A stretch of 64,000 nt of DNA from Ustulina deusta (lineage: Eukaryota > Ascomycota > Sordariomycetes > Xylariales > Xylariaceae), in the NCBI GenBank assembly GCA_023159155.1, contig JAJNNX010000030.1, forward strand, positions 310,001-374,000. The letters are read 5' to 3'. Of this stretch, positions 29,501-42,115 are shown in pieces. A model generated the notes under the pieces. The model searched no databases, was not told the DNA's origin, and saw nothing but the letters and a program-made list of their open reading frames with translations. A program made the translations under genes and the position numbers. Position 1 is the first letter of the stretch. Each line of letters starts with the position of its first letter.

Positions 29501-30905
29501 CGCAGAACAACATGCGAAAGCTAGAGGAAACTTGGGCATCACGAGCTGCGTGCAAGCAACGACGAGGCCGTGCTGGACGTGTGCAGGCCGGTACGTGCTA
29601 CAAGCTCTACACGGCTAGCCTCGAGGAACGCATGGCAGAACGCCCAGAGCCCGAGATTCGTCGCGTACCTCTCGAGCAACTCTGTCTATCTGTTCGAGCC
29701 ATGGGCACAAGAGATATTGGTGGTTTCTTAAGCCGAACACCTACACCGCCAGCTATCACGGCAGTAGAAAATGCCGTCAAATTGCTGCAGCGTATGGGGG
29801 CACTTGATGGCGACGAGCTCACGGCGCTAGGTCAGCAGCTTGCCATGATACCAGCCGATCTCCGCTGTGGCAAACTAATGGTATATGGCGCGATATTTGG
29901 CTGTCTTGACGAGAGCATCACAATCGCTGCAATTCTTAGCACGAAGAGCCCTTTTATCTCACCACCGGATAAGCGTGATTCAGCCAAGGAAGCGCGTATG
30001 CACTTCGCGAAAGGGGACGGTGACTTGCTCACGGATCTACGGGCGTATCAACAATGGCACACCATGGTTGATCAACGAATGCCAACACGACAAGTGCGGA
30101 GTTTTTGTGATGCCAACTTCCTCTCATACCAAATATTATCAGACATATCAGCCACACGAACACAATACTACTCGGCGCTCACGGAAATTGGCATCGTCAG
30201 CACCGCTACGACTCAATCTTCCCAGACCGCCACAATCTCCATGCCTCTCCTTCGCGCGCTCACAGCCTCAGCTTTCACCCCCCAAATTGCGCGCATCCAG
30301 TTCCCAGACAAGAAATTTGCGGCATCCATGTCAGGCGCCGTGGAACTAGACCCCGAGGCCCGTACAATTAAATATTTCACGCATGAGAACGGGCGCGTGT
30401 TTATTCACCCTAGCAGCACGCTCTTTGATAGTCAGGGATTCACGGGGAATGCAGCTTTTGTATCATATTTCGCGATGATGACCACCAGCAAGATCTTTAT
30501 CCGGGACTTGACGCGTAGGTCTCTTTCTCACTTTTTCTCGCCTTTTGGTCCTAGAGATTTTAAGCGTTGCTGACATGGTCCGGGATTCTTTAGCATTCAA
30601 CGCCTTTACTCTTCTCCTCTTCTCCGGCGCCATAGAGCTTGATACGCTAGGCAGGGGTCTAGTAGTTGATGGATGGCTTCGGTAGGTCTTCCCACCCACA
30701 TTGCCTTTGATCCAGTTCCTCACTAATGTTATGGCACCGTAGGCTACGTGGCTGGGCGCGTCTAGGTGTCCTTGTATCGAGGCTAAGGGGGATGGTGGAT
30801 AATGTCATCGCTATGAAGGTCAACAACCCCGAGATGGATGTCCGGGATAATGAGGTCATCAGGATGGCGGCAAAACTTATAGAGTTCGATGGATTAGACG
30901 CATAG
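26538..30905 (+). CDS. RWD-domain DExH-box RNA helicase (DHX57/DHX29-like, yeast YLR419W-like)
   Basis: Large ATP-dependent RNA helicase of the DEAH/RHA group, probably cytoplasmic and acting on structured mRNA or ribosomal complexes. Exons 26538-26879, 26938-30514, 30594-30681 and 30743-30905 give 1389 residues. In order: lysine-rich N-terminus (MVKKGKEKAKEKA); a UBA-like part; RWD domain (about 440-545, from PEECWIDEMESLSSVFG); helicase motif I GETGSGKST (about 637); motif II DEVH (about 746); SAT in LMSATLD; TNVAETSITIDD; motif VI QRRGRAGR (about 988); then HA2/OB-fold ending IEFDGLDA. The splice joining RDLT to PFNAFTLLLFSGAIELD restores the OB-fold, so the stop at 30573 lies in an intron. 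The start at 26538 is preferred; an in-frame ATG at 26472 adds 22 residues. Confidence 0.9.
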
Positions 30906-31793
30906 AATCGGATACTTGAGGTTTAGAATTGAATATATGAACATAGCGTAGAATTGAACAGATAAACATGTTCTACCCGTTGAGGTTTCTCACATTGCCA
31001 AAAGGCAAATGGCCATATGATGCGGTTTGTTAGAGGCAGAGATGACGACTTGCGAAAACGTTACTGTAGATTGAGGATTCCCTGTAAAACGGCCTCCTAA
31101 CAGGTATTACTCATAACTCGGCTATTGCAAGGGGATGTTATAAGTACTTACCTAAGGGGTCGAGACTCTTGCCTACCTATCCATCAGTGCCTAACCTAGA
31201 GAGTTCTATAAAACGTTTGGTTTAGCCCGAGAGAACCCTTGGATCTAGTCTTCAACCGTCTACGACTGCGTTGTAAGTTATGGGCGTCTCCAAATGCACT
31301 TAGCCTCCCTCGAAAAGCCAAGCGACGGTAATATCTAAGAGATCGCGTGCGTTAAATCTATACAATTACGTCTTTTATTGTCAAACAACCACCACAGACC
31401 GACGCTTTCTAGATGGGGTTCGAAGCACACCGTGAGTGTAACACCTACACCTGGGCTTTTCACAATTTCACAATTCAATCAGACGGTATATAGCTCAGGA
31501 TTTCCTTGCTAAATACCAGCCAAGTTTTCCTGCCCGAGGTGTATTGCTTGTTTGAAAAGAGGAAGAAAAAAAAACACACACACACGAAACATCTGACGAG
31601 CGTCTACGATTTTTCCGGACAATCTCAGCTATACGTGATATCCCAGTCCCCAGGAAGCTTCGTCATCCCTATACACGTACATATATGTGTTAGAAAAGAA
31701 TGCCCCTCAAATAAATATTAATAACCCTTTTTTTTCATCTCCCCTCCCCCGCGCACTCCGCCCTCTTCATGGGACACAGTGTGTTACATATGA
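30906..31793. other. Shared 3' region of convergent genes
   Basis: About 890 bases between the helicase and the DUF1996 pseudogene. There is an A-rich and CA-rich run at 31566-31587 and a T-run near 31730. No gene seen. Confidence 0.5.
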
Positions 31794-33360
31794 TTATGAC
31801 TTACATCCTTCAATGTCCCCTGGAGCCGTCTGCTTGAGCGTACACTTCATAGCGTCATCCGAAGTCTGAGACTTGAGCTCGGAATAGCGGTCATTGCTGC
31901 ACCGGGCTTCGAGAGCGCGCTGTAGGGCGTCATCCTTCCATCCAGAGAGGTAGTCTCCGTGCTGGCCGTAACCGGTCCTTTGGGTAAAAAAAGATAAGTC
32001 AGTTCTCTTTTACATACCCTTTTTTTGCTGAAAAAAATGGGGTGGTTAAGGGTTCATTACAACCAGTAATTTGGGTTTAATTCCGGTTCGAAAGTGCGCA
32101 ATGTAAAAGGCATGGGATGAAGCAAGGTTTGACTTCAAACTACTCACCCCGTCACCCATGGAATACACGAATGGCTGGGACCCATCTTCCGGCCAGAGAT
32201 CCCTCGAGTTGAACTCCCGCATGTCCCATATGATCTCGTACATGAGCTGCGGCGGTGCGATGGGGTGGCCCGCGGGGCAGGGTGCGAGGGATTCAAAGGT
32301 CCCGTTGACGGGGTACGCGACGTGGCTCTTGTGGTCCGGGGAATCGACGTTCACTCCGTCCCAGCAGGTAGGGAACGCGATAGTAGTGCGGATCCCGCCT
32401 TGGCAGAAGTCCGGCGGGAGCTCTGCCGTGTCCAATGGGTCCAGCACACGGCGCGCCGCCGAACGGAACTTGGTTCACCGTGGTGAAGCACCGGTGGCAG
32501 AGCTGTCTTTGCTGGTTCCCTCCGGAGCGGAGCGTTGGGTCGCCCACGAGCATGCGGAAGCCCTTCCGAGTCGACGTGTTAGTCAGCCGACCTAACTGTG
32601 GGAGAAGAGGGAGAGGCAGTATCTTCAGAGCCGCGTTCTCCAGCGAGAAATTAACCCCCGAGAAGGCAACTGAGCCGCCGCATCGCCCGAAGAGGTGCAT
32701 ACAGGCTTAAATGCTGTAACCTTCGACTTCCCATCGTACGGTGGGATATAGTACACGGTTATTCCGCCGTCGGCTTTGAGCCCCATGTTCACCATCTATT
32801 CAGGAATTAGGAGTCTGTAATCGCTACTCACTGATAGAACAGGACCCGAAGGGTGATGGAAAGCCAGAATATCTGCGGCACCCTCTTGAGAGTGCCGTTG
32901 CCAGTGCGGAAGTAGAGATTCGCAGTCCAGTAGTTACTAACATCCTCTGCATGGACGAATCAACGACGTAGTCTTCTAGGTTGCCAACTCATGGTAAAGG
33001 GGAACGGAATATAGCGTCTAGGTCAAGGCAGGGTTGGAGCGAATGATGTGTAATTCCCATGAAGACTTGTGAAGGGAGATAGATCTGAGACACGCAGGCT
33101 CCAGGATCGAGTTACCAGAAAAGGTACACGAAGTACGTGTGGAGTTCTCAACGGGGTCGAAAATCTCTGGCGTCATGGTGGCCCGGAACGAATCCCCCCC
33201 GCCGACCTGATGCGTGTGTGGGCTGGATGGCGCCGGGGGATACAAGGGGATCGAGTCTCTCGATCGTCAGCCGCGAGCAAGAGAACCTGAGTATCTGCTG
33301 AGCTGTCGTTGCGTCGGCCAGAAGCGCCGCGAGGACGACGAATGGCTTCAGTTTGTGCAT
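31794..33360 (-). pseudogene. Secreted DUF1996 protein, frameshifted
   Basis: DUF1996 proteins are secreted fungal proteins of unknown function. The parts are in the right order on the minus strand: a signal peptide (MHKLKPFVVLAALLADATTAQ), RFSCSRLTIERLDPLV, THQVGGGDSFRATM, VSNYWTANLYFRTGNGT, MVNMGLKADGGITVYYIPPY, GFRMLVGDPTLR, GGIRTTIAFPTCWDG, SPDHKSHVAYP, and a last exon with [17 protein letters not shown] ending at TAA 31794-31796. Several introns are clear (for example GTGAGT after FVYSMGDG). Two joints fail. At about 33.20 kb a CACACA run is two bases short to keep PTH..HQVGGG in frame. Near 32.44 kb a one-base shift separates FGGAPC from DTAELPP. These make it a recent pseudogene, or point to assembly errors. 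Confidence 0.75.
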
Positions 33361-35310
33361 ATTCGAACGCTCGTCCTGCCCTTCTTTTCAAGGTGATGTA
33401 TAGATCCCTACCCTTCGTCGAATGAGATGAAGTCGACTTTCAGTAATAGGTTAGAAAGGGGCGGCAGTCGAGCCAAGGGGACGTACGAATATGTAGGCAG
33501 TGTAGGCGGCCAGTGTATATTCCCAACTCCAAGACCAATATTGCCGTGGTTCACATGCGTGCAGTTCAATAGCGATACCCATCCTCCAATAGTACGGCCG
33601 ACGCAGCGCAATCTCAAGGGAATTCTCGGAATTTAGCGATCGTTGGTATTGGGTTTCCACAGGACAGGTCACCCTAGATATGCAGTGAAGCCGAATTGCC
33701 GTGGGCTAGATATTAACAAATATCCACGGGTAAACACCTTGCAGCGGTGGTCTAGAGTGGTTGTCGGAGCGGGGATCTGGCGGGAAAAGAGACATCTCTG
33801 ATGGCAATTCGGGGGCTAATCGCGGGTTACTATGGTGATTGGCCCAAAAGGCAGGGCTCGGCCATGGTAGAGTTCCATGATTGTATGAGGCTCTGCTGGC
33901 GTTATGCTGAGGGAGAGGTTGGGAAGCCGACACTGTTTGGATTACACTCTTAGAAGCTCAACTGACCCCTGTATTATCTCTCTCGACTGGTAGCGGAATT
34001 ATATAGTGAGACAATCTCATATTTCCTTTCGTGCGATTAGACTGATCCCTACTACTTAGAGCTCGTTGCGTCTTCATTACCAGAAGCAAAATGCTAGACA
34101 AGCATTTGCAACACCACCAAATTGGATAAATGCCTTTTCATAAGGGAATCGCTGGTTCAACTATAGATTCATGGAGATTCTCATGTTCCATATATTTCTG
34201 AGGAGTCTATGTTGCTGAATATTTGTAACCTGGATTAGATCGGCCTAAGCATCCACATATCACACATATAAGTCACACAATATCGTTGACCTTGTTTTAT
34301 AATAGGTGTTATCTAACTATACCATCTTACCAAGATTCTTAGAATCCCGACATTTCGATAAGGCTTCGCTCATTAGAAAGGAAAGGTCCCTATGAATTCC
34401 CAAGGGACTAACTGACAGAACTCATCGTGATTGTGTAAACATTGACGCTGCTTTAAAGCGTGTTCAACATGTGCAGACTGATGGTAAACTCAAGAAGCTA
34501 CCCCAAGTCCGGCAGAGGATCAGACGTTCCCACAAGTTCGGTGACGGGAATGGGTCGAGGGTCTCTCTGCGCACGGACATCAAGGGAAAGTGTGCGGGTT
34601 CCTGATACCGCCGGGGGCAGGCCACTGATGGCGAACCGTAATGGCGAACCGTAACGGCCAACGTATCGCAGTAGATATACGCGTAGACATTCACTCCCAT
34701 CCTTAAACCTGATGCAGTACAGCACGCATGGGCACCCTCCCTGTTACTTTTGATATTCTTCTGTTTAACACGGGGTCTTTTACAAACTATTATACACTCA
34801 TTTCGGCTTGCATGCGGGTATTTCCAATCAAACATTCCATTCTTCGAATTGGAATCGGAATGTTCCAACCTGAAGGACGTCGTCTATACCATAAAACTAC
34901 ATGGGTGATTTACAACACAACGCCTTGTATACCCACCCGCCTTGCCATGCTATCTATTACCACCGGTGTAAATGCAAAATAGAGACCCCAACCCGGTTGA
35001 TCCGTTATAAGAAGGTGACGCTCGAGCAGATGGTTCGTTTTCCCAATTCGATTCCCGTGGCCTAACTTTGGTTGTCCTGGCCTTGAAATTCCTGCCTCCG
35101 TTGTTTGTTAAATGTAGTATATGCAGTTGCAACTGCAAGTCGCTAAAAGGTATCCTTAAAACTTCCCCCCCAAAAGCAGTTCGAGCCAGCCATTGCTGCT
35201 GCTACTGTTGTGACCTCCTCCAGGATTTCCATTGGGCACTGAGCCCGCTGTACTCTCTGTATCAGTGAGTTGTGTGGCCCGGAATGGGGTAAAAATTCGC
35301 CATCATAACT
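33361..35310. other. Gene-free stretch
   Basis: About 1.95 kb between the starting end of the DUF1996 pseudogene and the 3' end of the ubiquitin protease gene. Short open frames on both strands resemble nothing and have no coding bias visible by eye. Promoter of the pseudogene plus 3' flank of the protease gene. Confidence 0.5.
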
Positions 35311-38006
35311 TTATTGTACAATACATTCCCGGTCTGGAAAGTCCTTGTCTTTTGATTTGCCCTTGTCAAAGCGTGTTTTGGATTTGCCTCTTTTCTGAGT
35401 TGACTCTTTATCCTTCTCTTTCCCTTTAGAATATGGTCGAGAAGTTCTGTCTTTCTCTTCCTGTTCACCTGACACTCCGTTGACAATCACGAGGTCGGTG
35501 TCCTCGTCGGGAATTTCATACGTCGAGTCTCGCAACGGCTCTCTACTTGGTCTAATGAGCCCAAGCCTCGACATTGTCTGGCCAATCCGGGTCTCGCCAG
35601 TCTGGCTTTGTGGCCGACTCTTACTAGATGACTTGAATCTCGCAGCCGCACGGCTAAACCTCTGTGCAGTTGTCTCCTCGCCTGGACAAGCGGCAGGCGA
35701 GTGGTCGTTAGAGGTCGCGCCAGGACTGAGCCCCATAAAATCACCGTATGCAATACTGCCACGCCTAGAGACAGTAAGATATCCGTCTTCGTCGGCGAAG
35801 CTACGGCGCCCTGGAGGCTCCAATTCAACCGAAAACCGCACGCTGGGGGTCGTCGAGGGAACACTGCTCGAATTATCGAAATAGCTGCTAGTCCTCCGGG
35901 AAACCATTTGAAACTCCTGGTGTCCTGTGATATCTGTAGCGATGAGCGTAGAAGTCCCATCGTCATATGCTGGAGGATCTGCCTCGATGCTGCCAACTGA
36001 ACTAGCTGCTACATCGACAATGGGAACTATTTGGTAAAAGAGAAGATATGGCATCTCTTGCTTTAGTGATTCCTTGATATCGTCGACGGCAGTAACCCGC
36101 TGAGACGCGAGATCGTCGAATTTAACCCATTGCGCCTCTTCATAGTCAGGAGGAGGATCCCTCTCGTGTCGCCTGTTGTCAGTTAAGAGCTTAGGGGCTA
36201 CCCGGCAGAAGGAGATGTAGTGCCCAGAGTGTAATGAATCCCCACGGTGGCAGACAACGGATTGAAGCACCAGCTTATAATCCGCGGTGAGGCCACTTTC
36301 CTCCACGTGCCTATCGTCAATAATGAAGTGCGGTAGCCTAAGGCTATCGGGTATATCAATGTACGTGTTTTGACGCTTCATATTCCCATTCTTGTCTACC
36401 ATGTAGCGTTTCAAACAGATCCCGACGACAGGCCGTTGGCTAAAGTGCCGCGCGACCTCCAAGTCACTCTTCGGGTCTGAATTTGCTGACGAGTGCCAAG
36501 CTATCAAACAGATTAGTTTTGCCGATCACGATGGAGAGGATTATCGACAACTTACGTATCAGCTTGAAAAATTGCCAGGCAGGTATTGTAATAGCTTTCA
36601 CAACTGATGCCTTCCTTTTAGCTCTCAGAAATAGGTCCGCTGTGTCCGCATCTGAAGACTGCTCTTGCCTATCAATGACAACTCTCTGAATAATGCTTTC
36701 GGAGCGACTGCGGAGTGGTTGTGGAACCGACTGAGGCGCTGAAGATGAACCATGAAAATTCGGCGCGACTGGGGTTGTAACCGGAGATTGTGCATCGTGA
36801 GAAGCCTCCCGTGGAGCATAAGCTTGGGAAACTTCTGGGTGGACAACACGAATGGTGCTTTTGGGCGTGGTTGGGCTATCAAGCTGATTGGAAATTGAGG
36901 ATCGGTCAAATGCATCACTAGCCTTTTTCTCATCTAGGCCTTCTCGAAGCACGTCAACCTGTGAATTAAAGTACTCTTCTAAGCAGTCTTCCAACTTGAC
37001 TCCCTTCCCTTCAGAGTCAGGTGGGACGGCAAGGTTTAACAATCGCTCGTATACGACTTTGTGATCTGCGTCGTCGTTCTTCCCGTGATGAAATAAATCG
37101 ACCTTTAATGGGAGGAGCGGTAACTGGAGTGTCTCGGTAATGAAGGCGAATGCTTCTGAAGTATCCTGCTGCTCTATAAACCGTGCTTCTTTCCAACCAC
37201 ACTCCGCTAATGCATCTTGGATGTGCTCTGTCTGTCGGCAGTTAGAACACTGATTGTCTTTGTACTAGGCAAGAGCTAATTTACCATGTCTGTTTCGATC
37301 AACTTCCCGGTTCTCAGCATATTTACCCATAGCCGTAGAAGGACGGCGAGCTTTTTCCGGGGTTCATCATCGCGTATATCCGCTTTTAGCATGCATTCAA
37401 ATGCGTCGAGTTTTGCAAACATGGCGAAAAGCAGTGCGTCAAGATAGCAGGTGACATTTCCCCTATTTTCGGCACCCAGCATGTGCGTAGCTGGGCTGTA
37501 GCCGAGTATTTCTCCTGACAGTGACGCTTGTATGAGCTCTAGAATCTCGATCGCCTTATCGACGTTCATCGACGAATATTTTGAATTAAGGGCATAAAGG
37601 ATGTATTCATCTTGCAGGTTGTGGAGGTCGAGACCGAGGGTGGCAGCTCTCTGGTGGACTTCTTGAATCTACTACTGTTAGCGATCAAGTCACGTTTGGT
37701 GAAGAATGAGGCAGAGCTATGACACACCTTGGCACTTTCCCTTTCTCGTTGCGTTATTTCATCTTCGTCTTTGGCGTGGTTCTTCACGCTATCGAACTTG
37801 AAGATAGAGAAGAAGATGTCGGAGGATAATGGACGATGCTACCGAAGAGGATAGCGGTTAACAGATGATCTGAATTGTACGGGTGAGTTGAAGCGGAGAC
37901 CGACGGCCAAGCTTACCCTGTGAGTAGTGTCGGACGATCTGCCACGGCGATGTCCATTCTTTTCCCGCCGACTGAGGAACTTCTTAGGCATACCGCTAGT
38001 CTTCAT
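35311..38006 (-). CDS. Ubiquitin-specific protease (peptidase C19) with C-terminal CaaX-like box
   Basis: Cysteine protease that removes ubiquitin from proteins. Exons 38006-37917, 37796-37728, 37668-37285, 37231-36556 and 36500-35311 (minus) join in frame to 802 residues. Cys box NVTCYLDALLFAMF (Cys127) and His box SLHSGHYISFCR (His499) are present. An insertion of about 140 Ser/Pro-rich residues sits between them (about 240-380). The segment FKLIPWHSSA is rebuilt by the last splice, with a GTAAGT donor. The C-terminal 250 residues are low-complexity, very basic (KGKEKDKES, KSKTRFDKGKSKDK), and end in CIVQ. A Cys-aliphatic-aliphatic-Gln end fits farnesylation, so the enzyme may be membrane-anchored. 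The start is the first ATG in frame (38006), giving a basic N-terminus. Confidence 0.85.
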
Positions 38007-40407
38007 GGCGGAATTGATAACAGAGGAGAAGATACAGAGACGGATAAAACGGTGAGGGGCAAGTGTTCCGTTGTTTTATGAGCTCCAGAGCTTGAATACT
38101 GGCAAAATCTATCGTCCTCTGACGTTTTTTACGGTCTTTCAGATTCAATGTAGCTTCATAGCTAAGGAATAACAGCGAAAGCCACGAGGGATGGATGATG
38201 GATTGTCCCGCCGGAAAAAGACGAAACCGACGGGCTGTAGTTCGTAAGTGCGAGAAGAGCGAAACCAGGCGTTGTCGGTGCTGTTGGTCCCGTTGTGAAG
38301 TAACCTGGAGAAAGAGAAGGTGCCGGCAAGGGATACCTTTCGTGCTTTGTGTGCCTTCGACTGGCGCAGTGTCGAGAATAAGAATCGATATTCTGACCGC
38401 GGGGTTGCAACGAGGATGCGGCGTGTGGGTGGGGTTTCGTGTGCAGGGTCCAGGAATGGAATTGATGGGGGAGGTGGATCGGGATCGGGGTCCAGTGATG
38501 GTCGATCTTGGATCGACGTTGAGTGCGTTACGATTGGGGGCGAAATCTAGTTGTTGCTTCGAGAAGAGTGCGAGTAAAAGGTCTATGAGAAACGCGGATG
38601 GGTAGAATGATGATCCAACTCGACTCTCGGGGTTCGTTGGCGTTACCGGCGGTCATGAATTGGCCAAGACTGAGAGGTGGGAAGGTAAGGTACAGATGTG
38701 GACAGGCACAGAAGCACAGGCGTGCGGCTGTTCTCTGCTACTGGTGCCTAGGCCCACAATGTAAGGTATAATGTGGGTGCCACAGAGCTTGTATAACCCA
38801 AGCTATCTCTATCACAGAACCTCAGCGTCCCTGAGTCCCTTAGTACCAGGTAGGTAGGTACCTAACATCTCGGGGTAGGTAGTAGCGGGAGCGGAGATGC
38901 ATACTTAAATGTGCTACCTAGGCAAGCTCGGGGGTGGAGCGATCTAACACACTTAATATAGTAAGTAAGTACTTAAGGAGGTTTGTGCGTGGCTGGGTGG
39001 AAATGAATGACCTTTAATACAAAGACAAATAGAAAAAACGGGGAAGTATTTCGACAAGGAAAACGTAGGCCATCAAGCAAGCCTCTCGTGATCTTATGCG
39101 CACTTCGTACTCACGACTGAGGAAATGCCTGCATGGCGAGAAATCAGATGCCTGTCTGCCCATGGATTATACTAGTAGTCTAGGTCAAGGCAGCTAAGAA
39201 GAATTGTTGTGCTGCTTGATTCGTCAGCCGTACCATCTCCGTTACAGGTCAGCTGTTGTTGGACCTGAGAATCCTGACAATGCGCGCTCGGTCTCCCTCT
39301 AGGCAAACACATTTCACGAGAGCCTAACTCGTAAAGGCAAGAATTCTTAAGAAAGCAGGCATCTTTTTAAATCGCTTGTATACAGATGCCTGCTGTACCC
39401 TTTCGTCATCGTTTGGCCAATCGAAAATAACAGGTACTTACAATTGAAGATCTACACTCCAATATCTAGCCTAGTCTAGAATGCACCCTTGGTTCTGGCC
39501 TTGGAATTGAACCTATTAGGAGCTTCCCGTCATCTTGAGCTGGCCCTAATTGTGGGGTATTAGCTGGACAATATGTTTCTCTGCAACTCCAACTTTAGCG
39601 TAATCGCTGCTTTTGCTTAAGCTCAGCTCATTTTTATCCTCACTCAAGTGATAGAAAACGGCCCTCGAAACCGTTAGGTCTTAGATACCATCACACTTAC
39701 AATGCTGTCAACCTGAAATTGACATGACTATACTTACCTACTATACCACAAGCAAACATTTAGGTTCCGTCAGCTTTCGCAACATTGGGGTTTCGTAATT
39801 AATTGGAGTTATATCTAACCTACAAAGGCCGTGAAACTTCCTACAGAGGCAAGGTCTAAACTATATTAGGTATGGTGGGAACTGATCTGGTATGGTTCAC
39901 TACTCCCCCGTTCCTCCACACCCGCTAGCCATCGGGCAAAGTAGAAGCAGACTTCAAAGTTAACTTTTCCACAGCGATGAAAGCTTAGGTAATCATTTTA
40001 GGAATAATAAAAACTTATGAGATTTATATCCTCTCTTAAGATATCATTTTAAGTATGTAGCCATTAATTTTATATATTAAGAAGCTTCTAGTATCGACTC
40101 TAGAGAAGCTAAAAACTATAAGTTTTCATCAAGTAAAAGGCTGGGGTTGGCATCCCGTCTTGGGGCATTACCTAATAATACTTACCAAGAGTACCTAGGG
40201 TAGGTAGCTACTTACCTACTCTGTAGATAGGGTCCACCAGACTTATCTTATCAAAACACTATTCTCTTGTCAGTTGCATCGGCGTCGGACTTTATATTTA
40301 GCGAGCCCGTGAATGGGGCCATATGGAAATTTCAAGATTCGAGGTACGAGTAGGGACAGTGCATTGGGATCTTGCTTGACGACCGAAGTCGCGTGTGCAG
40401 GCAAACC
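38007..40407. other. Divergent intergenic region
   Basis: About 2.4 kb between two divergently starting genes. The 38.1-38.6 kb part has overlapping open frames on both strands that look like a GC-rich promoter rather than genes. 38.8-39.0 kb holds TAGGTAGGTACCTA-type words. An AT-rich patch lies at 39.97-40.14 kb with a small hairpin (AGCTTCT..AGAAGCT, 40082-40109). A 27-bp sequence at 39905-39931 recurs in the actin leader. Confidence 0.5.
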
Positions 40408-41643
40408 ATGGCCACGCTTCGTGAAGTGCCGCGCGCTGGTAGGCAATTGCTGAGCTCCGTGTCCCATCTCAGGCCATGCGCACCCGGCATTTACAGATAC
40501 GCCTCGACCGAAACAACGCCCCCCGTCGTGCCTGATATCGAGCTAGACTCCGGTCTGGCGACTCCGATTGTGACCCGGGAGGGCATCACGATAGTCGATC
40601 CGCGAAAGAGAGCGAGCAGGAGAAACCATGAGCTGCCACACGAGAGGTAGGCGACAACGGCACCCATAGCCCCGACACGAATGCTGACAGCCATCCAAGA
40701 TACCGATACCGTGCGCCAAAATTCTATCGTGGCCCGCTGCACCCAGTGCAACCGCCTCCGTCTTCGGACCCAATCGCCAGAGACTTCTCCCCTGGCCCTT
40801 TCAACCTTCCTCGGCTGAAGCAGACATACCAATCCACCATTGCCGCCGACATAATGACCATGATGTACCAACACACCCCGCCGGGGACGCCCGACAAGCC
40901 CGAGCGAATACGACTGCGCGAGTGGGATGACTCGTCGCCATATATGAAGAACCGTCCAAAGCGTGGGCCCCGTGGCGCCGACGTGCTATTCCCTCTCGAG
41001 AAGTCTATCGACTGGCGCAACATCCCCGAGATCCGCGCGGTGCATATTGCCATGTACACGCCGCAGGCGAGGAAGAACTTTGACCACATCATTGTCGGGC
41101 GTGCTGTGCTACAGAGTATCTCAGGTGTGCGGCCGACGACGACATCGAGCAAGTCGAGTGTCTCGCAATGGGGTATAGTCAAGGGCAGCAAGTCTGGCGT
41201 GAAGTGCTCGATATATGGAAACCAGGCCTATGAGTTTGTTGACAAGGCTATCAATCTTGTGTTTCCCAAGATCAAGGAATGGAGGGGTGTTAAAGGTCAG
41301 CCAAGAGTCTATACCAGATTGATTTCATGAACCCGGGGGCATAGACTGACATCCGACAAATAGGAACTACGGGAGACAGTACGGGCAACATTGGATTTGG
41401 CCTGGAGCCGCTCGACATGCAGCATTTCCCAGAGGTGGAAGCCGCCTACTCTGTAAGTTCATAGACTACCTACTTCGGATGTCAATTGCTCACCTGTCTC
41501 GCTGACTACTTTTCCAGATGTACCCGTCCAAGATGATACCTGGCTGCCGCATTGTTTTGGAGACCACCGCCAAGTCCGACAGACACGCGAGAATACTGTG
41601 CCAGGCGTTAGGCATTCCTTTCTACGGCAAGATTGTAGATTGA
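40408..41643 (+). CDS. MRPL7: Mitochondrial ribosomal protein uL5m
   Basis: Large-subunit protein of the mitochondrial ribosome (bacterial L5 family, yeast MRPL7). Exons 40408-40646, 40700-41295, 41364-41452 and 41518-41643 give 349 residues. The first 30 residues are basic and hydroxylated without acids (MATLREVPRAGRQLLSSVSH), a mitochondrial targeting peptide. The conserved L5 region starts about residue 160 (RAVHIAMYTPQARKNFDHII), then ALQ-like VLQSISGVRPT, KGSKSGVKCSIYG and the C-terminal GNIGFGLEPLDMQHFPE and GCRIVLETTAKSD. Introns are 53, 68 and 65 nt; intron 1 has CTGAC before a CCAAG acceptor. Nuclear-encoded as expected. It starts divergently from the protease gene, 2.4 kb away. Confidence 0.92.
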
Positions 41644-42115
41644 TCACCGTGATTCTATTCTCGGCGACTTTCTAATAGGTATCACAACCTATGTACCTCT
41701 CGGGCATATTGCTGTCACTTGTATATGAACCAGCGCCTTGGTAAAAGTATGTAAAGAGTCAAATATAAAGCTGTATAATATCACCATTGCTCGATATGAC
41801 ATTAGCAATTAGACCAGATCAAGGTGACCAGAATGCCGCAAGGAACAAGAGATGTGGCTTAATCCAGCCTATCCCGCCTTTTCTATCGATTTGCAAAGTT
41901 AAGCACCTTATGTACGACCCAGACACCTAACCAACGCCGAGATATGCAGTTCTCTTGACCATCAGTCATCGCTATGACCAACCCACCAGTACCCGGGGGG
42001 TTTCCTTTTTTTTTTTTTTTTGTTTTCTTCCTTCTCATCTCCCCCGGTTTCAACACCTCTTTGCCAAGTTCTAGTTCATGGCCCAATGAAGACGAGTCGC
42101 CGATTACGATCTGGA
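41644..42115. other. Shared 3' region of convergent genes
   Basis: About 470 bases between uL5m and FES1. There is a T-run at 42004-42021. No gene seen. Confidence 0.5.

Noticed and set aside
38162..38605. Overlapping open frames on both strands upstream of the ubiquitin protease
   Set aside because: No similarity, no splice partners, and both strands open at once, which is typical of GC-rich promoter sequence.
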